Origin: Rahnella rivi
Lineage (GTDB): Bacteria; Pseudomonadota; Gammaproteobacteria; Enterobacterales; Enterobacteriaceae
NCBI RefSeq assembly: GCF_019049655.1
Contig: NZ_JAFMOX010000063.1
Coordinates: 124,001 to 188,000 of the forward strand
Direction of reading: 5' to 3'
Length of the DNA stretch: 64,000 nt
This document shows, one piece after another, positions 8,095-16,180 of this stretch. The notes beneath the pieces are model-generated. The model ran no database searches. It saw only the letters and a list, made by a program, of their open reading frames with translations, and was not told the DNA's origin. Position 1 is the first letter of the stretch. Each line of letters opens with the position of its first letter. A program made the position numbers and the translations under genes.

Positions 8095-9075
8095 TTATTC
8101 AGAAGGAAACTCGGGTAACACAAATTCTGCCATTTCAGCCATCACCTCGGCTGCTGGCCGTGTCAGCGGTTTCAGATTTAACGCAACGTGGTTTACTCCC
8201 TGGCGCTCCTGCTCCTTCCATAGCTTTATCAGCGCATTGCGGCCGACGGTGATGCCATTCATCAATCTGCGAAGCGGCGCGTCAGGGTTAGCATCCAGGT
8301 CAAAAAAGGTGGCATAGCCATAAGGTCTGAAACGATTGTCGTCGTAACCGCCACACCAGAATTCAAGCAGTTCCGGGAGCGTTGAGAAATCACTCAGATG
8401 CCATATCCATCCGTCGCTTTCCTCTGCTATCCAGCTCAGGTCCTGCCGTGCTCGACCAACCACAATCATTGGAATGCGGGATTTAAAGGGTTTGGGAATA
8501 AGATCAAGGTTGCCTGAAAGCTTGCCGTAGTACGCCGTTTCAGCCACCGGGAAGGACGTCTCACAGACGGTTTTTATCAGACCAAACGCCTCGCGATAAC
8601 GTTCGGCCCGGTTATCGTAATCGGCACCAAACGCAGGGTATTCAACAGCGCGATCCCCGCTGGATAGCCCCAGCAAAAGGCGTCCACCACTTAGCTGGTC
8701 CACTGAGGCTGCCTGCTTGGCCAATATAATCGGGTCCCTCAGGGGTAACACCATACCGGTGGTACCCAGCGTTATGCGTGTGGTTTGAGAGGCAAGAAAT
8801 CCGAGGTAGACCATGGGGTCAAGCATCTGTCCTGTGTCACCAAACTGTGGATCATAAAAGGGCACATCTCTCATCCACAGAGCGGAAAAACCGGCGTCAT
8901 CAGCAAATTGTGCCAGCGCCTGATGATCCTGCAGGGTCGGAAAAGGCGAATCCGGATAACCTTCAAGCGGCATAATAAAGCCAAATGTCAGACTACCCGG
9001 GCGGAATACGCGCTTATATGCGCTATGTGAGGCAAGATCCGACGGATAGGTTGGTTGTGTCTGTAGAGGGGGCAT
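8095..9075 (-). CDS. LLM-class (luciferase-like) flavin-dependent oxidoreductase
   Basis: 326-residue bacterial-luciferase-like TIM barrel, started at ATG 9075 with AGGAG five bases upstream. These enzymes use F420 or reduced FMN; in enterobacteria (which lack F420 in general) FMNH2 is expected. Markers are LTFGFIMPLEG near the start, FADDAGFSALWMRDVPF, ITLGTTGMVLPLRDPIILAKQAASVDQLSGGRLLLGLSSGD (the conserved 'A...LD.LS.GR...G...G' strip), FGADYDNRAERYREAF, and IPMIVVGRARQDLSWIA. The middle gene of the esterase-monooxygenase-NTF2 operon. Members of this group carry out monooxygenation, including type II Baeyer-Villiger reactions, which would suit an ene-reductase before it and an esterase after it. 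A reductase that supplies FMNH2 is not seen nearby. Confidence 0.88.
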   Translation of the reverse strand: MPPLQTQPTYPSDLASHSAYKRVFRPGSLTFGFIMPLEGYPDSPFPTLQDHQALAQFADDAGFSALWMRDVPFYDPQFGDTGQMLDPMVYLGFLASQTTRITLGTTGMVLPLRDPIILAKQAASVDQLSGGRLLLGLSSGDRAVEYPAFGADYDNRAERYREAFGLIKTVCETSFPVAETAYYGKLSGNLDLIPKPFKSRIPMIVVGRARQDLSWIAEESDGWIWHLSDFSTLPELLEFWCGGYDDNRFRPYGYATFFDLDANPDAPLRRLMNGITVGRNALIKLWKEQERQGVNHVALNLKPLTRPAAEVMAEMAEFVLPEFPSE

Positions 9076-9086
9076 TTACACTCCTG

Positions 9087-9110
9087 ACGGGCGCAGTCAG
9101 CTGCGCCCGT
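9087..9110. repeat. perfect hairpin between the esterase gene and the ribosome site of the monooxygenase gene
   Basis: 10-bp perfect stem ACGGGCGCAG / CTGCGCCCGT with loop TCAG. On the minus strand it is followed not by a T-run but immediately by the AGGAG ribosome site of the monooxygenase gene. It could stabilise message ends or partly end transcription; it is not a standard terminator. Confidence 0.6.
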
Positions 9111-9134
9111 TATTTAGTCAATCATCAATGATGA

Positions 9135-10064
9135 TTACTTCGCTGCATCACGTAGAGCCTTTTCAATAAAGGCGACTGAACTCTCAAGCGCCTGTACCGC
9201 TTCTGGCTGCAACGTGGAGAAGAAATGCCAGGCGTGGAACATGCCCGGCCAGACTTCCAGATTTACGCGTACGCGGTTATCACCCAGATGAGTTGCCAGA
9301 CGCATCGCGTCGGTCAGCATCAGTTCGTTTTCACCTATCTGAACGAGCACCGGCGGCAGGCCCGTTACATCAGCAAACACCGGTGATGCCATTGGATGGT
9401 TAGGCAATGCATCGCCGAGGAACGTACGTGCGAGAAAATCAAGACCTGCTTTGGTGTTTAGAGGATCAAGGCCTTCTCTGTTGGTCATAGAGACACCCGT
9501 GTGCTCAAGGTTAGCCCAGGGTGAAATAGCGACCCCGCCGGCTGGAAGCGGCAGGCCCTTGTTGCGTGCCGCAACCATAACGGTAACCACCATCGCGCCG
9601 CCCGCAGACTCACCCGCCAGCACGATTTTGCTGGCGTCAAAGCCCTGTTCAATCAACCACTCATATGCACGAACGGTATCGGTAACGGGCGTAGGGAAAG
9701 GATACTCCGGTGCCAGTCGGTAATCTGGCATGTAAACCCGTGCGCCCAGCATGCTGGCATAGTTGCCACCAATACCGTGATAGCCAGCAGATTCACCGAC
9801 AATGTATGCCCCACCGTGGATGTACATAACGATGGCATCGGTTTTTAGATTTTCAGGAGTCACCAGCGTTCCCGGCACTCCCCCCATATCGACCTCAGTA
9901 AAGCCAACACCTGCGGGTGCAGGATTTTTAGCCAACATACGGGTATAGGCGTCACGCACTTCACTCATTGGCGTTACGGTATCTTCACCCGTAAGGATTG
10001 GTCCCAGACCGGCCAGGCTTTCTGACCATTCTTTTACGGCTTTCTTAGTTTGTTGATTCATCAT
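9135..10064 (-). CDS. HSL-family alpha/beta hydrolase (esterase/lipase)
   Basis: About 309 residues from ATG 10064 (AGGAA six bases upstream; the next codon is also ATG). It belongs to the hormone-sensitive-lipase group: oxyanion-hole motif in IVMYIHGGAYIVG, nucleophile elbow GESAGG, and catalytic acid and base in ENELMLTDAMRLA and GMFHAWHFF. These enzymes hydrolyse short or medium esters and some lactones. First gene of a minus-strand operon with the flavin monooxygenase and the tandem NTF2-like protein, and divergent from a LysR gene across 121 bp. In a Baeyer-Villiger-type pathway it would open the ester or lactone made by the monooxygenase. The substrate cannot be read from the sequence. 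Confidence 0.88.
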   Translation of the reverse strand: MMNQQTKKAVKEWSESLAGLGPILTGEDTVTPMSEVRDAYTRMLAKNPAPAGVGFTEVDMGGVPGTLVTPENLKTDAIVMYIHGGAYIVGESAGYHGIGGNYASMLGARVYMPDYRLAPEYPFPTPVTDTVRAYEWLIEQGFDASKIVLAGESAGGAMVVTVMVAARNKGLPLPAGGVAISPWANLEHTGVSMTNREGLDPLNTKAGLDFLARTFLGDALPNHPMASPVFADVTGLPPVLVQIGENELMLTDAMRLATHLGDNRVRVNLEVWPGMFHAWHFFSTLQPEAVQALESSVAFIEKALRDAAK

Positions 10065-10185
10065 CGGTATTCCTGTTTGTATTTGCGTTAAAGTGGAACA
10101 GGAATATATAATATACCAACATTTGGGGAATGTGCTTCCCATATAAGGGTACAACAACGCCCGTATTGGATGAGAAAAATATAGT

Positions 10186-11094
10186 ATGGAGATCAACAGC
10201 ATTGGTGATATCGCCGCGTTCGTCGCGGCTGTAAAAGCCGGGAGTTACACACACGCCGCAAGTTCCCTTGGGCTTACACGTTCTGCGATTGGTAAAAGTA
10301 TCGTCCGGCTCGAAACGCGTATGGGGGTTCGTCTTCTTAACCGTACCACCCGAAGTCTGAGTCTCACCGATGAAGGGAGGGTCATGTTTGATCGTTGCCG
10401 CCAGATACTCGAGGACCTGGAAGAGGTCGATGCCGCCATGGCCATGCGCAGGGGTAAGCCAACGGGGACTCTCCGGCTGAGTGCGCCGCTTTCTTTTGGG
10501 CAGCGACATATCCTTCCCATTCTGGATATTTATCTGAAAAAGTGGCCGGAAATTCGTGCCGAAGTGTCCTTTAGCGACAGGTTTGTTGACCTGATAGAGG
10601 AAGGCTTTGATATTGCCATTCGTATAGGTGAACCTCGCGATGACTCACGTATTCTTACCCGCACGATTGCTTCGCAGCATATTGTCACTTGTGCATCCCC
10701 CGAATACTTATCTTCACGGGGCGTTCCGGAAACACCCGCAGACTTAACCAGGCATGACACTATTTTTCTTCTGAGTGCAGAAAAGAGACGCAGCTGGCGG
10801 TTTGCGACTCCGGAAGGCACTTTTGTTTATGAAGGGCCCGGGCGACTAAACCTCGACAATTCGGAAGCCATGCGGGCGTCGGCAATTTCCGGATTTGGTA
10901 TCGTTCACTTACCGACCTATTTGCTAGGGGAGGATTTGCGTAGCGGTAAGCTGATACCTGTGCTTGAGGAGTTTCCTTTCCCTCCGGAACCTATTCGGCT
11001 CATTTATCCCAGTAAACGACATTTATCACCGCGAATTCGGGCCTTTATTGACCTGCTTGTCGAAAGCTGGGAGCAAGGATTACCCTGGGAATAA
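10186..11094 (+). CDS. LysR-family transcriptional regulator (beside the esterase-monooxygenase operon)
   Basis: 302 residues, the normal LysR length. N-terminal helix-turn-helix: IGDIAAFVAAVKAGSYTHAASSLGLTRSAIGKSIVRLE, then LLNRTTRSLSLTDEG. The effector domain shows EVSFSDRFVDLIEEGFDIAIRIGEPRDDSR and a late YPSKRHLSPRIRAFIDLLVE strip that is also found in the LysR gene at 16181-17083. Divergent from the esterase gene, so it most likely activates or represses that three-gene operon. No strong ribosome site is visible before ATG 10186. It clearly resembles the other three LysR proteins of the transposon in the first 60 residues, but they are not close copies. Confidence 0.9.
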   Translation: MEINSIGDIAAFVAAVKAGSYTHAASSLGLTRSAIGKSIVRLETRMGVRLLNRTTRSLSLTDEGRVMFDRCRQILEDLEEVDAAMAMRRGKPTGTLRLSAPLSFGQRHILPILDIYLKKWPEIRAEVSFSDRFVDLIEEGFDIAIRIGEPRDDSRILTRTIASQHIVTCASPEYLSSRGVPETPADLTRHDTIFLLSAEKRRSWRFATPEGTFVYEGPGRLNLDNSEAMRASAISGFGIVHLPTYLLGEDLRSGKLIPVLEEFPFPPEPIRLIYPSKRHLSPRIRAFIDLLVESWEQGLPWE

Positions 11095-11537
11095 TGCTTT
11101 GATAATAAACTCATTATTTTTAACTTGAACCAGAAAATCACGATCCAGAAGCGCCGGTCGTTAAAGCTTAACAATTCAAGCATTATCGCAGGCGGGGGAC
11201 AGGACAGACCGCCCTGGTACGATTAACGTCATTCTGATTTTTCTCGTTCGGAAGACGAAACAGGACTGCGTAATACGATGGGATATTATGAGAGTCTGAT
11301 ACACTGCGAAATTCGCGCGGTATGAAAGCGGATTGTCATTGGGGGATCATGGAAGACCTATCCTGTTGGAGGCACAGTAAGTGATGATGAACTCCATGAT
11401 TTGAGCCTGTGGCTGAAGAAAGTTTTGGCTTAGTCAGATTGCACTTGTAGTGGTTTACTGAAACTGCCCACAATGGATGCTGACCAAATTCAGTAAACGA
11501 CTACAAGTGCGTAGAAACCTGTCAGACGGTGTTAACT
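11095..11537. other. 443-bp non-coding stretch in the transposon with a gene remnant and a large hairpin
   Basis: No intact gene. At 11326-11433 a short open stretch reads RIVIGGSWKTYPVG followed by SDDELHDLSLWLKKVLA and a TAG, with an in-frame stop just upstream; it looks like the 3' end of a decayed gene of unknown type. Immediately after it comes the inverted repeat at 11441-11510. This may mark an old insertion or deletion junction inside the cargo, separating the OYE/monooxygenase block from the MBL/DsbA block. Confidence 0.4.
11441..11510. repeat. 22-bp inverted repeat with 26-nt loop
   Basis: Arms at 11441-11462 and 11489-11510 are inverted copies with one mismatch; each outer part is GCACTTGTAGT and each inner part TTTACTGAA. 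Such a long, nearly perfect stem is unusual for a terminator and has no T-run. It could be a small miniature element, a residual insertion-sequence end pair, or a recombination site. Not recognised. Confidence 0.65.
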
Positions 11538-11927
11538 TTATGCTAACGCCGACATGACCGACGCGCTATCGACGTACTGCTCCATGGTCATAATTTTCCC
11601 ATCCTCAAGGCGATAAAGGTGCGCAAATGATGCCGTCATCGCCTTGCCGGTTATTTTATAAACGCCGGAGTAAATCCCAAAAGCAGCAACATAGTTACCG
11701 TCAGCAAGAAACGTATGCGTCTTTGCCTGATAGTCTGTCCACTCAGTTGCCAGTCGCTGAAATACGTTAGCGATTATCTCTTCTGCACCGGTGTAAGTCC
11801 CTGCATAGGGGAACCCAGCCGCTTCAGTCCATGTCGCATTGGGCGACAGGACAGCAAGCAGGTTCTTTCCATTTTCTTCAGAGGTACCTTCATAAGTCGC
11901 GCGTATAATTTCCACATTACTCTTCAT
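11538..11927 (-). CDS. SnoaL/NTF2-like single-domain protein
   Basis: 129 residues from ATG 11927 with GGGGA upstream. Typical SnoaL-like pattern: first helix MKSNVEIIRATYEGTSEENGKNLLAVL, then PNATWTEAAGFPYAGTYTGAEEIIANVF, and a final sheet FAHLYRLEDGKIMTMEQYVDSASV, the 'F.H.....GKI...E.Y.D' signature of this family. It lies four bases after the MBL-fold gene, so the two are co-transcribed with the DsbA-like gene. Members are small isomerases, cyclases or binding proteins; most in operons like this are uncharacterised. Different from and much shorter than the tandem protein at 7109-8080. Confidence 0.85.
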   Translation of the reverse strand: MKSNVEIIRATYEGTSEENGKNLLAVLSPNATWTEAAGFPYAGTYTGAEEIIANVFQRLATEWTDYQAKTHTFLADGNYVAAFGIYSGVYKITGKAMTASFAHLYRLEDGKIMTMEQYVDSASVMSALA

Positions 11928-11931
11928 TATT

Positions 11932-12780
11932 CTATCCCCAACTCATTTCGCCCTTGGCGACTTTTGCACCAATTTGTAAAGCGACACTCATGCCAGCATC
12001 AGGATAACGTTTTGTCATGGCTGCAATCAGTTCGCTACTGTCGCTGGCCAGACTTAGCTCGTTCTCAAAAGCCAGAAGATAGTCGCGGGTATAGGTTATT
12101 GCTGAAATATCGGTAGCACCCTCAGGTAACATATGCCCTGCGATGACCGTAGTGGGATGTCTGGATGCCATGGTGTCCAGATTTTTTATCCAAAGTGCGC
12201 GACCCTCTGGACCTTGAGTGTCGGCGGTCCACACATGGGTACCAGAGAACACCAGTACACCGCCAAAAATGGCGTTAAGCGAAGGTACCCAGAGATAACG
12301 ACGGTTAGCGAGGCCATCAGCATCAATAATTTCGAGGGCCTGGCCTTCGAGAGATAACGCATCCTCGTCAAATACCTCGGGCATAACGATGTCTGACAAC
12401 GTTTGCGGGCCGTTGTCCTGGAGTTGTGGGCCCCACACTGCCAGTTTCTTATCAACACTTTTCTTAATGGCATCGATTGTCGACGATGCGGCAACGACAC
12501 GAGCTTCCGGAAAGGCTGCTCTTACCGGACCGAGGCTAAAGTAGTAATCAGGGTCGCTTTGGCTAATATAGATTGTGGTCAGCTTTTTACCTGTTTTCTG
12601 GATAGCCTCTGCCAGCAGTCTGCCATCGGCGAGCGTAAAACCACCGTCAATAAGTACGGCTTCCTTATCGCCAGAGATCAGCACTGGCGAGCGATAAAAA
12701 CCGTGCTCGCCGGCAGGAAAATGTGTCCAACTCAGGGGAATGTCCCTCCCTGCATCAGGGATGTTGGTTTGTAGTGTCAT
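11932..12780 (-). CDS. metallo-beta-lactamase-fold protein with a degenerate metal motif
   Basis: 282 residues. Overall MBL-fold order is kept: SPVLISGDKEAVLIDGGFTLADGRLLAEAI (first strands with the usual Asp), then TTIYISQSDPDYYFSLGPVRAAFP at the place of the metal-binding HxHxDH loop, later VFSGTHVWTADTQG and TVIAGHMLPEG. In canonical members the loop reads T-H-x-H-x-D-H; here it is S-Q-S-D-P-D-Y, so the first two histidines are missing while Asp and the later GTH and AGH histidines remain. It may bind one metal or none, or act on an unusual substrate. It sits between a DsbA-like and a SnoaL-like gene in one operon. Function not known. Confidence 0.75.
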   Translation of the reverse strand: MTLQTNIPDAGRDIPLSWTHFPAGEHGFYRSPVLISGDKEAVLIDGGFTLADGRLLAEAIQKTGKKLTTIYISQSDPDYYFSLGPVRAAFPEARVVAASSTIDAIKKSVDKKLAVWGPQLQDNGPQTLSDIVMPEVFDEDALSLEGQALEIIDADGLANRRYLWVPSLNAIFGGVLVFSGTHVWTADTQGPEGRALWIKNLDTMASRHPTTVIAGHMLPEGATDISAITYTRDYLLAFENELSLASDSSELIAAMTKRYPDAGMSVALQIGAKVAKGEMSWG

Positions 12781-12837
12781 CGTATTTTTCGCCTTCTGTT
12801 AAAGTGGTAATTAGGTGAGCATTGCTTTCACCAGACG

Positions 12838-13470
12838 TTATGAATCCACTAACTGACGTACCCATTCATGAGGGTTTGAAAACAATATGCTTGAGTTTAG
12901 CATCCAGCGCTTTGAGCCGGATTCGGCAATAAAAGTGGGAACACCGCGTGCGCCAAATTCCCGCATTAATCGTTTCGCACGCTCAGTACGAATATGGTTT
13001 GCTTCGAGCAAGTCTGCTGCAGGATCCAACACTTTCTTCGCCGCATTTTCCAGACCCTGAGAACTTAACACACCCGCAAGAACCGACAATGACGTGACGT
13101 CAAGCCCCTCAACATAACGAGCGTGTTGTATTGCTTTCAGCGCTTCAATTTCCCGCGAAGGGTTTGACAGTGATACTGCAGTAATCGCAAGCGTGGCTGA
13201 ACCACTGTCAAATTTTTTCTGCTGGCCATGAAGCACTTTTTCGCGATAAATCTCGGAAAAAGGCTGCCCGGTGATATTAGAAATTCGCTGGTCGTTTTCC
13301 CACGCAAAAGCAGCAAATTCATTGTTCATGGGACGTGCGCCGGCATCTGAAAACAGGCCGGTTGGCATGAACTCAAGTTTAATGCCCGGAATGTCATTTA
13401 GTTCAGTAAGCACAGGTGACGCGCCGTAGCACCAACCGCAAAGCGGATCGAATAAGTAATTAAGAATCAT
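12838..13470 (-). CDS. DsbA-family thioredoxin-fold protein (FrnE/2-hydroxychromene-isomerase-like group)
   Basis: About 210 residues from ATG 13470; a GTG two codons upstream is an alternative. The sequence begins ILNYLFDPLCGWCYGASP, with the redox motif C-G-W-C at residues 11-14, so there is no signal peptide and it is cytoplasmic. The helical insert and the late cis-proline segment GARGVPTFIAESG are typical. Cytoplasmic DsbA-like proteins of this kind transfer thiols or use glutathione and often sit in operons that deal with electrophiles or oxidants. First gene of the DsbA-MBL-SnoaL operon and divergent from a LysR gene. It gives support to a thiol-stress or electrophile role for this part of the transposon. 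Confidence 0.85.
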   Translation of the reverse strand: MILNYLFDPLCGWCYGASPVLTELNDIPGIKLEFMPTGLFSDAGARPMNNEFAAFAWENDQRISNITGQPFSEIYREKVLHGQQKKFDSGSATLAITAVSLSNPSREIEALKAIQHARYVEGLDVTSLSVLAGVLSSQGLENAAKKVLDPAADLLEANHIRTERAKRLMREFGARGVPTFIAESGSKRWMLNSSILFSNPHEWVRQLVDS

Positions 13471-13586
13471 GTTCACAGGTGCCCCCTATTTTTAAAAGTA
13501 ACTCATCATAGAAAACTTTTATTGGATATTAAATACATCCATGGTAAACAGCTTGTCATCTAAAAACATACAATTGGAATGCGGTA

Positions 13587-14486
13587 GTGAGAAAACTGGG
13601 AAATATCAGACGCCTTGCCTACTTTGTCTCCGTGGTTGAGGCTGGCTCATTTACTGCAGCTGCCGAGCGTTTGGGTATAACTAAAGCGGTAGTCAGTCAT
13701 CAGGTCGCGCGTCTTGAAGAGGAGTTGAACACCACTCTTCTTATCCGTACTACTCGTACCATTCGCTTAACGGATGCGGGAAAAGTCTTTTATGAGCACT
13801 GTGCGTCTATTCTACGTGAAACAGAGGAAGCCTTTGCAGAGTTAGACGCACTGGTGGCAGAGCCTTCTGGGACATTGAGGCTGACAGCGCCTTTTGACTA
13901 TGGGATCAGCGTCGTCGTTCCAGCTATCACGGCATTCAGTCAGCGCTATCCAGACTGCAAAGTTGATGCCGTGATAAGTGATAACAAGTTTGATATCGTG
14001 GACAAAGATATAGAAATAGCCATCCGTGTGGGCTGGTTAGACGACTCATATTTGCAGGCAAGGAAAATCGGGCACTTCCGGCAGTTGCTGATAGCCCCGC
14101 GCAATATGCAGCCGCAGCTAGAAAAAATTAATAAACCACAAGATATCAAACCACTGCCTTTTATAGCCAATACAGCTCTGCGTGAACCTTCTCAGTGGCA
14201 TTTCACGCTGAATGGATCGGATCAACAAAGTGTCAACGTTCAGCCCTCGATATTCATTAATAACACACTGGCGGTCCGTGAAGCGGTGAGAGAAGGTGCT
14301 GGCATCTCTGTGTTGCCGGATTACGTTGTCAGTGATGATCTTATTTCTGGCCGCTTAATTCAGGTGCTCCCAGAATGGGAACTACCTTCAGGTGAGATTC
14401 ATGCAGTTTTTCCCGCATCTCGATTTCGCCCGACAAAGGTTCGCTCATTTTTAAATATATTGATGGAGAAAGATAAAGAGCGCTGA
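13587..14486 (+). CDS. LysR-family transcriptional regulator (beside the DsbA-MBL-SnoaL operon)
   Basis: 299 residues from GTG 13587. Winged helix RRLAYFVSVVEAGSFTAAAERLGITKAVVSHQVARLE, then LIRTTRTIRLTDAG; effector domain with DIEIAIRVGWLDDSYLQARKIG. It is divergent from the DsbA-like gene across 116 bp and most likely controls that operon. It differs most among the transposon's LysR proteins: the recognition helix has VVSHQV where the others have ALSKSI, AIGKSI or AMSKLI. Inducer unknown. Confidence 0.88.
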   Translation: MRKLGNIRRLAYFVSVVEAGSFTAAAERLGITKAVVSHQVARLEEELNTTLLIRTTRTIRLTDAGKVFYEHCASILRETEEAFAELDALVAEPSGTLRLTAPFDYGISVVVPAITAFSQRYPDCKVDAVISDNKFDIVDKDIEIAIRVGWLDDSYLQARKIGHFRQLLIAPRNMQPQLEKINKPQDIKPLPFIANTALREPSQWHFTLNGSDQQSVNVQPSIFINNTLAVREAVREGAGISVLPDYVVSDDLISGRLIQVLPEWELPSGEIHAVFPASRFRPTKVRSFLNILMEKDKER

Positions 14487-14797
14487 TTGTGCTTATCTTT
14501 TGCATGCCAGCTTAGATTCAGGAATACGCAGCATACCGGTCATCGTGGCAATTTCAGCAAACGTAGACGTGTTTTCTTCCACGAAGATGGCAATACCAGG
14601 TCATCAAGGCTGAGCGCTCGTAAGGGAGGAGTCTTCCTCAGACGACGTGGTCGATTTCCGGGAAATTAGCATTCATAATAACATCTTTATTTTCCTTTAA
14701 TATTGAGTTTACGTTTGAATTTTTCGCATTCAATTTCCGGCCATCATGCATAGATGGGCCCGGATGATAATTTTTTCCGTCTATATTATTTAGTATT
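14487..14797. other. 311-bp AT-rich gap between LysR and MFS genes
   Basis: Lies between the end of the plus-strand LysR gene and the end of the minus-strand MFS gene. AT-rich in its second half. No convincing reading frame, no clear hairpin with T-run. Short frames present lack ribosome sites and family features. Nothing else is seen in it. Confidence 0.5.
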
Positions 14798-16009
14798 TTA
14801 TGCTCCGACCCATGATTTTGGCTGGCTCCTTCCCGCGAAATACGCCGATAAAGCAATACACGCACTTAAAACACTGCACAAACAAAGATAGGCATTCAGG
14901 GCTGTTTCCTGGGGGAAATGATCCATCATCACACTCAGCGAAAACGGCAGCCAGTTACCCACGTATCCCACAATGTAAAGAAGGTTTATCAGGTGGTGCC
15001 GCTGACTCTGTCTGGCGACCACATTAACGATAGTGGCGGCACCGACCAGTATTGCCCCATAGGCGAATCCTTCGAGCATCACGGCTATGAAAAGAAGGAA
15101 GGGATCCGTTGTGTATACACTGCAGAGGACGAGCAAAACCGCAGAAAGTTGGGTAACAATTCCGATTTTCAGCGACGAATAATGGTGTTTTTTTCTCATC
15201 ACTATCTGGGTGATACCTGCAACCAGCAGGAATACCGACAGTGAATAGCTTACCAGCTGCACGCTGGTAACATTGAAGTAGGTGCGGGCGAGGGTGGGTC
15301 CCTGGGACATAAACGTGGACGCCATCGCCCATGAAAGAAATATGGCCATGCAGCAGACGATGACGTCCCGGAAAGAGAGTACCTTATGACCTTGAGCTTT
15401 GATATTTTTCCGTTCACCGGTTACGGGTGTACTGTGCCTGTTAATCATCAGACGACTGCCCCTGATCGCAAATACTGACGCTGTAACCAGAATAAAAAGA
15501 ATTACGTAGGGAGCCTTAAGTACATAAAAACCGCGATGCACGATTTCCCCCGTAATTAATGGGCCAATAGCCTGTCCAAGGATCAACGAGGCAGAAGCCG
15601 TCAATGCCGCAGTATTACTTACTTCCGTATCAAATAATTTAATCAGCGAGCGGTTAATATAGGCCATTAAAATACCTGAACCCAGACCGGTAACAAAACG
15701 GCCTAGGATAAGTATCATAAAGTTATCTGCGAGCATCATCAGTAGTGATGACAGCAAAACGCAGGCCAGACCTGCATACAGAGGTTTTGTATACTGCTCA
15801 GGCCTGATATTAACCCTGGCGGTAAATGCAAGCGCTAAAAGGACTCCAGCCGCGTAGACGCCAAAAACCGCCATTATTTGAGAAGCGCTGAAACCATATA
15901 AACTGATGTATACGGGATAGAGAGGAGTGGGAAGACTGCTGCTCAGCATGCCGGAAAAGAAAGCCAGGGCCAGTGCAATCCCTGCATGCGATGTTTGTTT
16001 GTCTGACAT
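14798..16009 (-). CDS. MFS transporter, probable exporter
   Basis: About 403 residues from ATG 16009 (MSDKQTSHAG); the longer frame to 16126 is cysteine-rich and unlikely. Around twelve hydrophobic segments are visible in two six-helix halves with a basic loop (about 185-205, INRHSTPVTGERKNIKAQG). First helix region holds FFSGMLSSSLPTPLYPVYISLYGFSASQI; the motif-A-like loop after helix 2 is weak. It ends GRSQPKSWVGA. It is 171 bp downstream of a LysR gene on the same strand (16181-17083). In this cargo it most likely exports a substrate or product of the enzymes, or the toxic compound itself. Substrate cannot be predicted. Confidence 0.87.
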   Translation of the reverse strand: MSDKQTSHAGIALALAFFSGMLSSSLPTPLYPVYISLYGFSASQIMAVFGVYAAGVLLALAFTARVNIRPEQYTKPLYAGLACVLLSSLLMMLADNFMILILGRFVTGLGSGILMAYINRSLIKLFDTEVSNTAALTASASLILGQAIGPLITGEIVHRGFYVLKAPYVILFILVTASVFAIRGSRLMINRHSTPVTGERKNIKAQGHKVLSFRDVIVCCMAIFLSWAMASTFMSQGPTLARTYFNVTSVQLVSYSLSVFLLVAGITQIVMRKKHHYSSLKIGIVTQLSAVLLVLCSVYTTDPFLLFIAVMLEGFAYGAILVGAATIVNVVARQSQRHHLINLLYIVGYVGNWLPFSLSVMMDHFPQETALNAYLCLCSVLSACIALSAYFAGRSQPKSWVGA

Positions 16010-16180
16010 AGTAATATCTTCAGTCCTGGAAAATGGATTCGTTCTGTAAAAATCCATAAAACAGTAACACGATCCCTTAGCGACGGGATTCGAGCAGCAG
16101 GAATACCCACTGTGACGTAGTTTCACAGTGAGTATTTAAATATGACCTTGGGGACAAGTAGTAAGGGGCTGGCTGAAAAT

